From assembly GCA_904397845.1 (NCBI GenBank), contig CAJFOX010000037.1, positions 1 to 56,687 of the forward strand: a stretch of 56,687 bases of DNA, in the 5' to 3' direction. The DNA comes from an uncultured Oscillospiraceae bacterium. Lineage in GTDB: Bacteria; Bacillota; Clostridia; Oscillospirales; Ruminococcaceae. Made by a program: the position numbers and the translations under genes. This document shows, piece after piece, positions 7,865-16,077 of the stretch. The notes under the pieces are model-generated. The model did not search any database. It saw only the letters and a program-made list of their open reading frames with translations, and was not told the origin of the DNA. The stretch's first letter is position 1, and each line of letters starts with the position of its first letter.

Positions 7865-7882
7865 GTTTGCCGATCGGCAAAC
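7865..7882. promoter_or_regulatory. 18-base perfect palindrome before the FakA-C gene
   Basis: GTTTGCCGATCGGCAAAC is fully symmetric and ends two bases before the AAAGGAG ribosome binding site at 7885-7891. It may be a protein operator or an RNA hairpin with a GATC loop that modulates translation. Confidence 0.5.
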
Positions 7883-7900
7883 AGAAAGGAGAAAAAGAGG

Positions 7901-8149
7901 ATGGATTTTCGATATGATACCCAGCTTTTGATCGAAGGGGAAAACCTGGATGAAGATGCCATCAACGATTATTTTATCGAGAACTTTAAAGGAGACTGCC
8001 TGTTGGCGGTAGGGGATGAGGATTTGATCAAAATCCACTTCCATACCAACGAGCCGTGGAAAGTGCTGGAATACTGCGCTTCATTGGGCGAGATTTACGA
8101 CATTGTGGTAGAGGATATGGACCGGCAGGCCCGGGGGCTCAAGGGATAA
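7901..8149 (+). CDS. Stand-alone FakA (DAK2-type kinase) C-terminal domain protein
   Basis: The 82-residue product begins MDFRYDTQLLIEGENLDEDA and contains GDCLLAVGDEDLIKIHFHTN and PWKVLEYCASLGEIYDIVVE. These segments match the end of FakA/YloV-type fatty acid kinase subunits (formerly DAK2 'kinase to dihydroxyacetone kinase'), where the pattern GDSxxVVGDxxxxKVHVHT...PGxVLEYALxxGE is typical. The ATP-binding DAK2 domain itself is absent and no kinase domain lies next to it, so this is not a kinase on its own. It could bind a partner or a FakB-like lipid carrier. The ATG follows AAAGGAG by nine bases, and no earlier in-frame start has an RBS. Confidence 0.8.
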   Translation: MDFRYDTQLLIEGENLDEDAINDYFIENFKGDCLLAVGDEDLIKIHFHTNEPWKVLEYCASLGEIYDIVVEDMDRQARGLKG

Positions 8150-8244
8150 GCTGTCTGTGGGAACAGAAATGGGACAAAACTGCCGAAAAAGCCGCCTTTT
8201 ATTTGTGAAACTGTAAACAATCCGCAAAATTCCCGGTTTTCTTA

Positions 8245-8273
8245 TTTACACAGGCCGTGGAAAGTGATAAAAT
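8245..8273 (+). promoter_or_regulatory. Promoter of the PFOR gene
   Basis: TTTACA (8245-8250) and TAAAAT (8268-8273) are separated by 17 bases; each matches five of six consensus positions. The leader is about 95 bases long. Confidence 0.82.
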
Positions 8274-8297
8274 CGATTAGGTGAAGTCTTTTCTGCT

Positions 8298-8324
8298 TTT
8301 GATCTGGTTTGCAAGCAGATCAAA
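8298..8324 (+). promoter_or_regulatory. Hairpin in the PFOR leader
   Basis: TTTGATCTG (8298-8306) and CAGATCAAA (8316-8324) form a perfect 9-bp stem with a 9-base loop. There is no T tract after it, so it is not a terminator; it may stabilise this highly expressed mRNA or bind a factor. Confidence 0.5.
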
Positions 8325-8375
8325 CGCAAAGACGGCTCCTGCTAAGATGCAGAAATTCAAGGGAGGAATAACACT

Positions 8376-11300
8376 ATGGCAAGAAAAATGAAGACCATGG
8401 ATGGTAACAACGCTGCGGCGTACGCATCGTACCCCTTTACCGACGTTGCTGCGATTTACCCCATCACCCCTTCTTCCGTAATGGCAGAAGTGACGGATAA
8501 ATGGTCTGCAGAAGGGAAGAAAAACCTGTTTGGCCAGCAGGTAAAGGTTGTGGAAATGCAGTCCGAGGCCGGCGCTGCCGGTACCGTGCACGGCTCGTTG
8601 CAGGGTGGTGCACTGACTACGACCTTCACCGCTTCTCAAGGCCTTTTGCTGATGATCCCCAACATGTATAAAATCGCCGGTGAGCTGCTGCCCTGCGTGA
8701 TCAACGTATCCGCTCGCTGCGTAGCCTCTCACGCACTCAACATTTACGGCGATCACTCTGATGTATACGCCTGCCGCCAGACCGGTTTCGCGATGCTCTG
8801 CTCGCAGAACCCGCAGGAGGTTATGGATCTGGGCGCTGTGGCGCATTTGTCCACCATTAAGAGCCGCGTGCCTTTCCTGCATTTCTTCGACGGCTTCCGT
8901 ACTTCTCATGAGATCCAGAAAATCCAGGTTTGGGACGACGAAGACCTGCGTGAACTGCTGGATATGGACGCTGTTAAAGCGTTTAAAAACCGTGCATTGA
9001 ACCCGAACCATCCGGTTCTGCGCGGCACTGCACAAAATCCCGACATTTTCTTCCAGGCTCGCGAGGCCTGCAACCCCTACTATGATGCGGTTCCTGCAAT
9101 CGTAGAGGAGTACATGAACAAAGTCAACGCTAAAATCGGGACCGACTATAAACTGTTCAACTACTACGGCGCCGAAGATGCGGAGCATGTCATCATCGCG
9201 ATGGGATCTGTCTGCGACACCATCGAAGAGACGATCGATTATATCAACGCCCACGGCGGCAAAGCCGGCTTGATCAAAGTCCGCCTGTACCGTCCGTTCT
9301 CCAAGGATCATCTGATCAAAGCGATTCCGGCATCTGCCAAGACCCTGACCGTTCTGGACAGAACCAAAGAGCCTGGGTCCATCGGCGAACCGCTGTTCCT
9401 GGATGTCGTTATGGCTTTGAAAGGTACCCCCTACGGCGCGCTGCCGGTTTACTCCGGCCGCTATGGTTTGGGTTCCAAAGATACTGTTCCCGCCGATATC
9501 TTCGCAGTTTATAAAAATGCTGAAACCGGTGCGAAAGAGCGTTTCACCCTCTCGATTCACGACGATGTGACCGGCCTGTCTCTGGAAAGAGAAGAGGCGC
9601 CTGACACCCAGGCGAAGGGCACTACCGCCTGCAAATTCTGGGGCTTGGGTTCTGACGGCACCGTTGGCGCGAACAAAAACTCCATCAAGATCATCGGTGA
9701 CCATACTGACAAATATGTTCAGGCTTACTTCGACTATGACTCCAAGAAGTCCGGCGGCCTGACCTGCTCGCATCTGCGTTTCGGCGATCATCCGATCAAA
9801 TCCACCTACCTGATTAACAAGGCGAACTTTGTCGCCTGCCATAATCCGGCTTATGTTGGCAAGTACGACATGGTTGAGGATCTGGTGGACGGCGGTACCT
9901 TCCTGCTCAACTGCGGCTGGGATATGGAAGAAATCGAGAAGAGACTGCCCGACAAAGACAAAAAGTATATTGCGGATCATAACATCCAATTCTATACCAT
10001 TGACGGTATCAAAATCGGCCGTGAGATCGGTTTGGGCGGCAGAATCAATACTGTTCTGCAGTCCGCATTCTTCAAGCTGGCCAACATCATCCCTGCCGAT
10101 CAGGCTGCGGATTATATGAAAGCCGCGGCAAAGGCTTCCTACGGCAAGAAGGGCGACAAAGTTGTTCAAATGAACTACGACGCCATTGACCGGGGCGCAG
10201 ATAGCCTGGTCAAGATCGAAGTTCCCGCCGCCTGGAAGAACGCCACCGGCGAGCATAAGCTTCCAGTTGCCGAAGGTGGACGTAAAGAGGTTGTGGATTT
10301 TGTTAACAAGATCCTTATCCCCTCTACCCATCAGCATGGCAACGAGCTGCCCGTATCTGCCTTTAAAGGCGCTGAGGACGGTACCTTCCCACAGGGTTCT
10401 GCGGCTTATGAGAAACGCGGTATCGCGGTCGACGTACCGGTTTGGAATCCGGATAATTGTATTCAGTGTAACTTCTGCTCTTATGTTTGCCCGCACGCTG
10501 TCATCCGTCCGGTTGTGATGACCGAGGAGGAGGCCGCCAAGGCGCCGGCCGGCACCAAGGTTGCCGATATGACCGGCATGCCCGGCATGAAATTTGCCAT
10601 GACGGTTTCCGTGCTCGACTGCACCGGATGCGGCTCCTGCGCAAACGTATGCCCCGGCAAAAAAGGCAACAAAGCTCTGGTTATGGAGAGCCTGGATTCT
10701 CAGAGAGAGCAGCAAAATGTATTTGCTTATGGTCAGCAGATTGATGCGAAACCGGAAGTTGCGGAAAAATTCAAAGAGAACACTGTCAAAGGCAGCCAGT
10801 TCAAACAGCCTCTGCTTGAATTCTCCGGCGCCTGCGCAGGCTGCGGCGAGACTCCGTATGCGAAGCTTGTTACTCAGCTGTTCGGCGACAGAATGTATAT
10901 CGCCAACGCTACCGGTTGTTCCTCCATCTGGGGCGGTTCTGCGCCGTCTACTCCTTACACTGTAAACAAAGAGGGCAAGGGACCGGCTTGGGCTAATTCC
11001 CTGTTCGAGGACAACGCTGAGTATGGTTACGGCATGTATCTGGCTCAGGATCATATGCGCAAGGCTGCGATTGAAAAAGTAGAGGAACTGGCCAAGATCA
11101 CCAAGTCCGACGAGAAGAGAGCTGCCTGCGAAAAATATCTGGCTACCGTGAACGACGGCTCCGCTAATAAGACGGCGACTGAAGAGCTCATCAAAGCACT
11201 GGAGTCTACTCCGGACTGCCCGTATTGCCAGGATATTCTCCAGTATAAAGATTTCCTCAATAAGAAATCTGTTTGGATCTTCGGCGGCGACGGCTGGGCT

Positions 11301-11924
11301 TACGACATCGGCTTTGGCGGCTTGGATCATGTTATCGCTTCCGGCGAGGATGTTAACATCCTGGTCTTCGATACCGAAGTTTACTCTAATACTGGCGGCC
11401 AGTCTTCTAAGGCGACTCCGACCGGTGCGGTTGCCCAATTTGCGGCTGCTGGTAAAGAGATGAAAAAGAAAGACTTGGCGGCTATCGCCATGAGCTATGG
11501 TTATGTATATGTGGCGCAGGTTGCCATGGGCGCTGATTACAACCAGTGCATCAAAGCCTTTACCGAGGCAGAGAGCTACCATGGCCCGTCGATTATCATC
11601 GCTTACGCGCCCTGTATCAACCATGGTATCCGCGCTGGCATGAGCCATGCTCAGACCGAGATCAAAAACGCGGTTGCAGCTGGTTACTGGAACAACCTGC
11701 GGTTTGACCCGAGACTGGCTGCTGAAGGGAAGAATCCCTTCCAGCTGGATTCCAAGGCTCCCACTGCGGATTATAAACAGTTCATCAGCGGTGAAGTTCG
11801 TTACAGCAGCCTGACCCGCGCTTTCCCGGATCGTGCAGAGGATCTGTTCGAAAAAGCGGCTGAAAATGCAAAGGCGAAATACGAGCATCTGGTTCGGATG
11901 TCCAAACTCTATGATGTGGAATAA
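8376..11924 (+). CDS. nifJ: Pyruvate:ferredoxin (flavodoxin) oxidoreductase
   Basis: Oxidises pyruvate to acetyl-CoA and CO2 while reducing ferredoxin, the central step of clostridial sugar fermentation. The 1182-residue single chain is the homodimeric type: N-terminal TPP-pyrimidine-binding domain (AAYASYPFTDVAAIYPITPS), CoA/transketolase domains, two [4Fe-4S] motifs (CIQCNFCSYVCPH near 694 and CTGCGSCANVCPG near 747), the extra cysteine pair CAGCGETPY and TPP-binding GDGWAYDIGFGG near 968 with NTGGQSSKATP. The ATG follows GGGAGGAAT. Codon use differs from its neighbours by favouring C-ending and highly used codons, as expected for an abundant enzyme. It forms a one-gene unit with its own promoter and terminator. 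Confidence 0.98.
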   Translation: MARKMKTMDGNNAAAYASYPFTDVAAIYPITPSSVMAEVTDKWSAEGKKNLFGQQVKVVEMQSEAGAAGTVHGSLQGGALTTTFTASQGLLLMIPNMYKIAGELLPCVINVSARCVASHALNIYGDHSDVYACRQTGFAMLCSQNPQEVMDLGAVAHLSTIKSRVPFLHFFDGFRTSHEIQKIQVWDDEDLRELLDMDAVKAFKNRALNPNHPVLRGTAQNPDIFFQAREACNPYYDAVPAIVEEYMNKVNAKIGTDYKLFNYYGAEDAEHVIIAMGSVCDTIEETIDYINAHGGKAGLIKVRLYRPFSKDHLIKAIPASAKTLTVLDRTKEPGSIGEPLFLDVVMALKGTPYGALPVYSGRYGLGSKDTVPADIFAVYKNAETGAKERFTLSIHDDVTGLSLEREEAPDTQAKGTTACKFWGLGSDGTVGANKNSIKIIGDHTDKYVQAYFDYDSKKSGGLTCSHLRFGDHPIKSTYLINKANFVACHNPAYVGKYDMVEDLVDGGTFLLNCGWDMEEIEKRLPDKDKKYIADHNIQFYTIDGIKIGREIGLGGRINTVLQSAFFKLANIIPADQAADYMKAAAKASYGKKGDKVVQMNYDAIDRGADSLVKIEVPAAWKNATGEHKLPVAEGGRKEVVDFVNKILIPSTHQHGNELPVSAFKGAEDGTFPQGSAAYEKRGIAVDVPVWNPDNCIQCNFCSYVCPHAVIRPVVMTEEEAAKAPAGTKVADMTGMPGMKFAMTVSVLDCTGCGSCANVCPGKKGNKALVMESLDSQREQQNVFAYGQQIDAKPEVAEKFKENTVKGSQFKQPLLEFSGACAGCGETPYAKLVTQLFGDRMYIANATGCSSIWGGSAPSTPYTVNKEGKGPAWANSLFEDNAEYGYGMYLAQDHMRKAAIEKVEELAKITKSDEKRAACEKYLATVNDGSANKTATEELIKALESTPDCPYCQDILQYKDFLNKKSVWIFGGDGWAYDIGFGGLDHVIASGEDVNILVFDTEVYSNTGGQSSKATPTGAVAQFAAAGKEMKKKDLAAIAMSYGYVYVAQVAMGADYNQCIKAFTEAESYHGPSIIIAYAPCINHGIRAGMSHAQTEIKNAVAAGYWNNLRFDPRLAAEGKNPFQLDSKAPTADYKQFISGEVRYSSLTRAFPDRAEDLFEKAAENAKAKYEHLVRMSKLYDVE

Positions 11925-11956
11925 TTTGCCCGGATTTTTATTCTGTGCAAATACGA

Positions 11957-11987
11957 AAATCCCGCAGCCAAGCTGCGGGATTTTTTT
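11957..11987 (+). terminator. Terminator of the PFOR gene
   Basis: AAATCCCGCAGC (11957-11968) pairs with GCTGCGGGATTT (11972-11983) around CAA, followed by more T residues. Confidence 0.93.
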
Positions 11988-12120
11988 GGGAAAATTTCAC
12001 TATTGAAAGTTCCTGCAAAAAAGCGGGGCAGATAACATTCGATTTTCCAAAGCTTTTCTGACAATAAAAATAATCCATAAAAAGAGTATGAATGCCTATA
12101 GAGAGAATTCGGATAGAACA

Positions 12121-12151
12121 AAAGCCGTCGGCCCCAAGAGCCGACGGCTTT
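12121..12151. terminator. Hairpin at the end of the decayed gene
   Basis: AAAGCCGTCGGC (12121-12132) pairs with GCCGACGGCTTT (12140-12151). On the minus strand it lies about 40 bases after the last readable segment of the pseudogene and is followed by TTTTG, so it is probably that gene's old terminator. Confidence 0.7.
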
Positions 12152-12189
12152 GCCGTTATTGTTTTTTTGTGAATTTTTCAAATTGGTCT

Positions 12190-12950
12190 TCACACATTTG
12201 GCATCTTGGCAGTCGGCATCATTAAAATGCTGCCGGTTCTGCGATAAACGTTAACCAATCCCCTCTCCAGCGACCATGGAGCCAGCCGGGGATGCTGGAG
12301 CGTTCTAGCGTAAAAGTCAAGCTGCGCCCCAAGCGATGGCATCGTTTCCGTCATTTTCACTCGTCATTGTCCGGAAATTTCAACCAGTTTTCCTTTGCGC
12401 ATCAGCCTTCGATGCAAAAGACGCCTTTTCCGTTAAGAGATAAATGAAACAGTCCGTCGTTGCTGGCAACCGCAAAGGAGAAGTTCGATCGTATAACTGC
12501 TTTATGCGCCAAGCTGGACGTAGCGGGCCAGAAAAAGCCGTGTCCAGCACAACCGGGCAGCTCCCATCGGCAATATCTATCAGGATTAATTGCTTGTGGG
12601 CAGGCTCCAAAACAAGCATACCAGTACCATTAGATTCGGGCTTAACAGGGATTTAGTCACTTTGCCCCCTGCAGATGGCTTCGCAAAAAGAGCGCAGGCA
12701 CCCTTAAATACCAGCCGCTGCGTTGATATTTCCAAGCGTTCACTGCATCGATCTGCCTCCGGATCGTCGCCAGAGAGTTTTTCACTTCGCATACCAGCCA
12801 ACGTTCCTGTAGCTGTAAAAATAGCGTTTGTGGTAGAAGAAAATACACTCAAATCGCGCTGATAGCCAATTACGGAGAATCCATCAAGGTTATCCGCAAC
12901 TTTTACATTTTTGCTGTCGGTAAAATTTTTGACCTGATCTATCTTATCCC
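12190..12950 (-). pseudogene. Decayed beta-propeller-like gene with several frameshifts
   Basis: No intact gene covers this kilobase, but protein-like segments follow one another on the minus strand in different frames. In order: KNVKVADNLDGFSVIGY with SVFSSTTNAIFTATGTL (about 12950-12780); GMLVLEPAHKQLILIDIADG (about 12625-12560); FAVASNDGLFHLSLNGKGVF (about 12478-12410); GAQLDFYARTLQHPRLAPWS and VNVYRRTGSILMMP ending at 12190. The alternating short beta-strand-like pieces with D/G turns suggest a secreted propeller or periplasmic protein. At least three frameshifts and internal stops separate them. The flanking terminators (12988-13025 and 12121-12151) frame it as one former gene. The original function is not identifiable. 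Confidence 0.5.
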
Positions 12951-12987
12951 TTTTTCATGGTGCCGCAACCAGCAGGTATTTGGGGCC

Positions 12988-13025
12988 AAAAAATCCTCTG
13001 TTTTACAAAAAACAGAGGATTTTTT
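12988..13025 (-). terminator. Terminator of the PrsA-like gene
   Basis: A 17-base arm (12988-13004) pairs with 13009-13025 (core ATCCTCTGTTTT / AAAACAGAGGAT). The minus-strand transcript ends in six U residues, 13 bases after the stop codon. Confidence 0.92.
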
Positions 13026-13037
13026 GCATATTGTTCA

Positions 13038-14099
13038 CTAGCCAAGTATTTTTTTAGCGGTATAACGTTTTACAGAGGCGTCGTTAAACGTCACTTCCGT
13101 TGACTGAGACCACTGATCGACCAATTCTAAAAATTCCTCATTTTTCGCTGCGGAAAGGATCGATTCCCGATTCTCTTCAAAACTTTCCTCATCCGCCATA
13201 GGATCAAGCTTTTTCACCAGAATCAATGCGTCGTCCGTGGTGACGACTTTCACTTCATCTGCCTCCATTTCTTTTACCTCTGAAACCAGGGCTTCCGGGT
13301 AATAGGACTCCGTGGAAGCGGAAATGGTATAATCGTAATAGTCGTCCGCACGAGAGGGAACGTCGGCTTCTGCCGTACCTTCTGCGATCAGCAGCTCTTT
13401 TTCCGTTTCTTTTAGCAGCGAAACAAAATCCTCTCCGTCCCGGGCGCGACCGATCATCTCGTTGGCAAGATCTTTCCGTTTTTGCAGATCATCGCCCTCC
13501 AGGTCTTTGATGGAGATAGAGAAATACTGAATATGTTGATAATTTTCCGCATAATAAGTTTTCAAATCAGCGTCGCTGACTTCTTTTTCCCCGCCTTTGC
13601 CGTAAATAGAATTAAAAATCATGCGGGAACGATAACGCGATTCCACTTGCAGGCGGATAGATTCTTTAGAAACGCCGGCTTCCTCATAAGAATCTTTCCC
13701 ATCGGACCAATAGGTCTCCACTTCCTGATTGATCAGCGCCTCATCGGCCTCATCAAAAGAAAAACCCAGTTCATTGAATTTCTGCAATATGGCAAAGTAA
13801 TTTTGTATGCTGCCTTTGGTTTCGTCAGTAATCCAATCGTTTAATGATTTTCCATCCAGATTATTTTTCCAGAGATTGTCAATATTGACCGACTCGGCAT
13901 CCTCAGTATACATCTGCTGCAATACTGACATCGCAGAAGAATAATTACTGGAAAGATTCAAAATATATACGCCGGCAGGGAGCGTTACGTCTCCGGACTT
14001 GGCAATCCAGGTGGTTCCCCTATTCAGTGTGCAGCCACCGAGCGAAAGCACCATCATAAAAGCCATTACAAACGCAAGGGCCGATTTTAATTGCTTCAT
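13038..14099 (-). CDS. PrsA/SurA-like peptidyl-prolyl isomerase lipoprotein
   Basis: Predicted extracytoplasmic folding factor anchored to the membrane by a lipid. The 353-residue product begins MKQLKSALAFVMAFMMVLSL and has the lipobox LGGC, followed by a helix-rich SurA-N-like region (INQEVETYWSDG, ESIRLQVESRYRSRMIFNSI) and a parvulin-like segment starting DADLKTYYAENYQHIQYFSI. The region around residues 175-320 has the usual parvulin spacing (FVSLLKE, VKEMEADEVKVV, ILVKKLDP), though the domain is diverged and catalytic residues cannot be assigned. RBS AGGAGT is eight bases before the ATG. It is divergent from the LytM-like gene, and the pair may act together on the cell envelope. Confidence 0.8.
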   Translation of the reverse strand: MKQLKSALAFVMAFMMVLSLGGCTLNRGTTWIAKSGDVTLPAGVYILNLSSNYSSAMSVLQQMYTEDAESVNIDNLWKNNLDGKSLNDWITDETKGSIQNYFAILQKFNELGFSFDEADEALINQEVETYWSDGKDSYEEAGVSKESIRLQVESRYRSRMIFNSIYGKGGEKEVSDADLKTYYAENYQHIQYFSISIKDLEGDDLQKRKDLANEMIGRARDGEDFVSLLKETEKELLIAEGTAEADVPSRADDYYDYTISASTESYYPEALVSEVKEMEADEVKVVTTDDALILVKKLDPMADEESFEENRESILSAAKNEEFLELVDQWSQSTEVTFNDASVKRYTAKKILG

Positions 14100-14169
14100 T
14101 ATACATTACTCCTAAGCCATGTTTTTGAACAGCCTGACTCATGAAAAGGACAAGGCTATAACTTTTTCT

Positions 14170-14198
14170 ATTATACACAACACCAGACAAAAAGTCCA
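14170..14198 (-). promoter_or_regulatory. Promoter of the PrsA-like gene
   Basis: On the minus strand TGGACT (14198-14193) and TATAAT (14175-14170) are 17 bases apart, about 70 bases before the start codon. Confidence 0.7.
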
Positions 14199-14254
14199 GA
14201 AACATCTTATGAATTTTTAAACGTAAAAACCGGTCTTCCCGTCCGCAAAAAAGG

Positions 14255-14283
14255 TTGAGAATCAGCCGGCAGAATGATAAGAT
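14255..14283 (+). promoter_or_regulatory. Promoter of the LytM-like gene
   Basis: TTGAGA (14255-14260) and TAAGAT (14278-14283) are 17 bases apart, very close to the RBS AAAGGGGGGG, so the leader would be only about 15 bases. Confidence 0.6.
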
Positions 14284-14304
14284 AAAAGAAAAAGGGGGGG
14301 TATT

Positions 14305-15861
14305 ATGAGCCAAGGTGGGAAACTTGTCGCAGTGGCAGTGGTTTTGTCGCTGGTGGCGATCTTGTCCGGCCTTTTGTTCGGCCAGGAAAAAATTCCGGAG
14401 ATTCAGGAAGATATGGATGTTTGGGTCAGCCGCCAGGACCAGAATATCCTGCACCGGCTGTCTGATGATGAAAAAGAGCTGCTAAGCGATATTCTTTCTC
14501 ACCAGAGAAAGCTGGAGGATGGAAGCAGGTATGAGGATTTCGTACTGTCGTTTATTGCTTACCGAAATGGCGTGGAAGCGCTGCAACCCTCGCTGTACCG
14601 CTTAACCGACGGGACCAATGAGTTTGTTATGAAATATCCCGATGGCAGCTATTATCTGCTGGATACCCGCTCTGTATTGCAGCTGCTGACCAGTAAGACG
14701 CTGGATGATTTATTCGATTATATCGAGGACGCCCCAACCATGACCGTAACCGAAGGGGAGCAGAGTCTGACGCTCCATTGTATTGAAAACGGATGGCAGT
14801 ATAAAAAGATCGATAACAGTATCTTTATGGATGGCGTTTTGGTTCAGGATGAGCAGACAACGCTGACTCCAGAGGATTACAGGGGTCTCACGCTATCTTT
14901 TTCTACGGAACCGCAGCTGGTGCGGGTGGAAATTTCATTGTCCAGCTCCTCTGAGACGATCTTTGAAGGAAACGCCGATGAGCTTGATCAGTTTAGCCCC
15001 CCCATCAGCGGGCGCTATGAGATGCGAGTGGTTGCCCAGTGGATAGAGACATCCTCTCGGCGCTATTCTGGCCGGTGCGTGTATGCGCTGGACCTGCAGG
15101 TAAAAAAGGAGGCAGAGGTGCTGATCTCAGCTCAAAAAGTGGCCCAGGGAGGAATGTTTACGGTAACTGTCACCAATCCGGAAGATCCTTCCAGTTTGAA
15201 AGTGACCACTGAGCTGGGGCGTGCCAGCGCGTTTGTCCAGCAGGCGGAAGGCGAATATGCCTGCCTGGTGGCGGCTCAGTATGCAGGGAGGTATCCGCTC
15301 TTTGTATCCGGCACAGGGATCAGTGGCGAACATCAAATTGAGGTAACGGCTGCTGCCTCACAAACAACAGAGGGTCTTTTCCCACTGGCTTCAGAAGGAG
15401 ATTCGGTGTTGTCCTTTGAAGAAACTTGGCAGAATCTGCGATGGACTACCAGTACGGAAAAATATTGGAGAGGCGCTTTTCAAGCCCCGATAGAGGGCGA
15501 GGCAACGCTTGGCTATCGGCAGAATTTCGAAGAGCAGCCGGTTCAGATGAATGGGGCCGTATGGTGGCAGATTGCAGAAGACAGGCAAGTAGCGGCGTCC
15601 AACAGCGGCGTGGTAGTTTTTATCGGCCATTTAGACCAGGGCGGACTTACGATTGTTGTCCATCACGGGCTGGGGCTTTCCACCTGGTATTACGGGCTTT
15701 CTGAAGTGCTGGTAGAAGAGGGAGACATAGTCATTTCCGGCCAGATAATGGGATCCGTCTGGGAGCAGGAAGATGACGTTTGGTTCGGAACACAGGCAGT
15801 CCTCTCCGGCGTTTCATTGGATCCGGATCAATTCTGGGGGAAAAGCTGGCTGGAAAATTAA
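14305..15861 (+). CDS. Membrane-anchored protein with a catalytically dead M23/LytM domain
   Basis: The 518-residue product has one N-terminal helix (LVAVAVVLSLVAILSGLLFG) and then a large extracellular part. Residues about 390-515 keep the LytM fold order (FQAPIEGEATLGYRQNF, VAASNSGVVVFIG, TIVVHHGLGLSTWYYGL, LVEEGDIVISGQIMG, LDPDQFW) but the zinc ligands are gone: the HxGxD motif reads NGAVWWQ, YAHL reads YYGL, and the final HLHFE reads VWFGTQ. Degenerate LytM proteins such as SpoIIQ and EnvC act as scaffolds or activators rather than hydrolases. The central region (about 180-370) looks like Ig-type beta strands. The ATG follows AAAGGGGGGG. A sporulation-channel or hydrolase-regulating role is inference only. 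Confidence 0.8.
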   Translation: MSQGGKLVAVAVVLSLVAILSGLLFGQEKIPEIQEDMDVWVSRQDQNILHRLSDDEKELLSDILSHQRKLEDGSRYEDFVLSFIAYRNGVEALQPSLYRLTDGTNEFVMKYPDGSYYLLDTRSVLQLLTSKTLDDLFDYIEDAPTMTVTEGEQSLTLHCIENGWQYKKIDNSIFMDGVLVQDEQTTLTPEDYRGLTLSFSTEPQLVRVEISLSSSSETIFEGNADELDQFSPPISGRYEMRVVAQWIETSSRRYSGRCVYALDLQVKKEAEVLISAQKVAQGGMFTVTVTNPEDPSSLKVTTELGRASAFVQQAEGEYACLVAAQYAGRYPLFVSGTGISGEHQIEVTAAASQTTEGLFPLASEGDSVLSFEETWQNLRWTTSTEKYWRGAFQAPIEGEATLGYRQNFEEQPVQMNGAVWWQIAEDRQVAASNSGVVVFIGHLDQGGLTIVVHHGLGLSTWYYGLSEVLVEEGDIVISGQIMGSVWEQEDDVWFGTQAVLSGVSLDPDQFWGKSWLEN

Positions 15862-15914
15862 CAGGCCAACGACGTCCTCTGCATCAGCGAGGAAAGGGCT
15901 TACTCTTTTGACGA

Positions 15915-15949
15915 AACAGTCCCGCCGGTAACTTGCCGGCGGGACTGTT
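15915..15949 (+). terminator. GC-rich hairpin after the LytM-like gene
   Basis: AACAGTCCCGCCGG (15915-15928) pairs with CCGGCGGGACTGTT (15936-15949). The T tail is poor (TTCATCTGTT), so termination may be partial. Confidence 0.7.
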
Positions 15950-16000
15950 CATCTGTTCCCCCCTCCCTCCGTTTGGGAACAGGTGCCTGGGAAGAACATA

Positions 16001-16038
16001 AAAAAGCGCAGCCCACTTGTGTACAAGAGAGCTGCGCT
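16001..16038 (-). terminator. Terminator of the Na/Pi cotransporter operon
   Basis: AGCGCAGC (16005-16012) pairs with GCTGCGCT (16031-16038), with an inner CTTGT/ACAAG stem. Read on the minus strand it ends in a U run (the A tract at 16001-16005). Confidence 0.85.
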
Positions 16039-16077
16039 AGGACAAGATCAGGAGCAAAGAGAGACGGCTCAAAACCG

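Noticed and set aside
8277-11888. A 1203-residue open frame on the minus strand opposite PFOR
   Set aside because: It lies wholly opposite a certain gene, has no RBS and no recognisable family. Strong codon bias in the sense gene keeps the opposite frame free of stops.
11909-12193. 94-residue minus-strand frame between PFOR and the pseudogene
   Set aside because: It runs across two terminator hairpins and has no RBS or protein-like composition.
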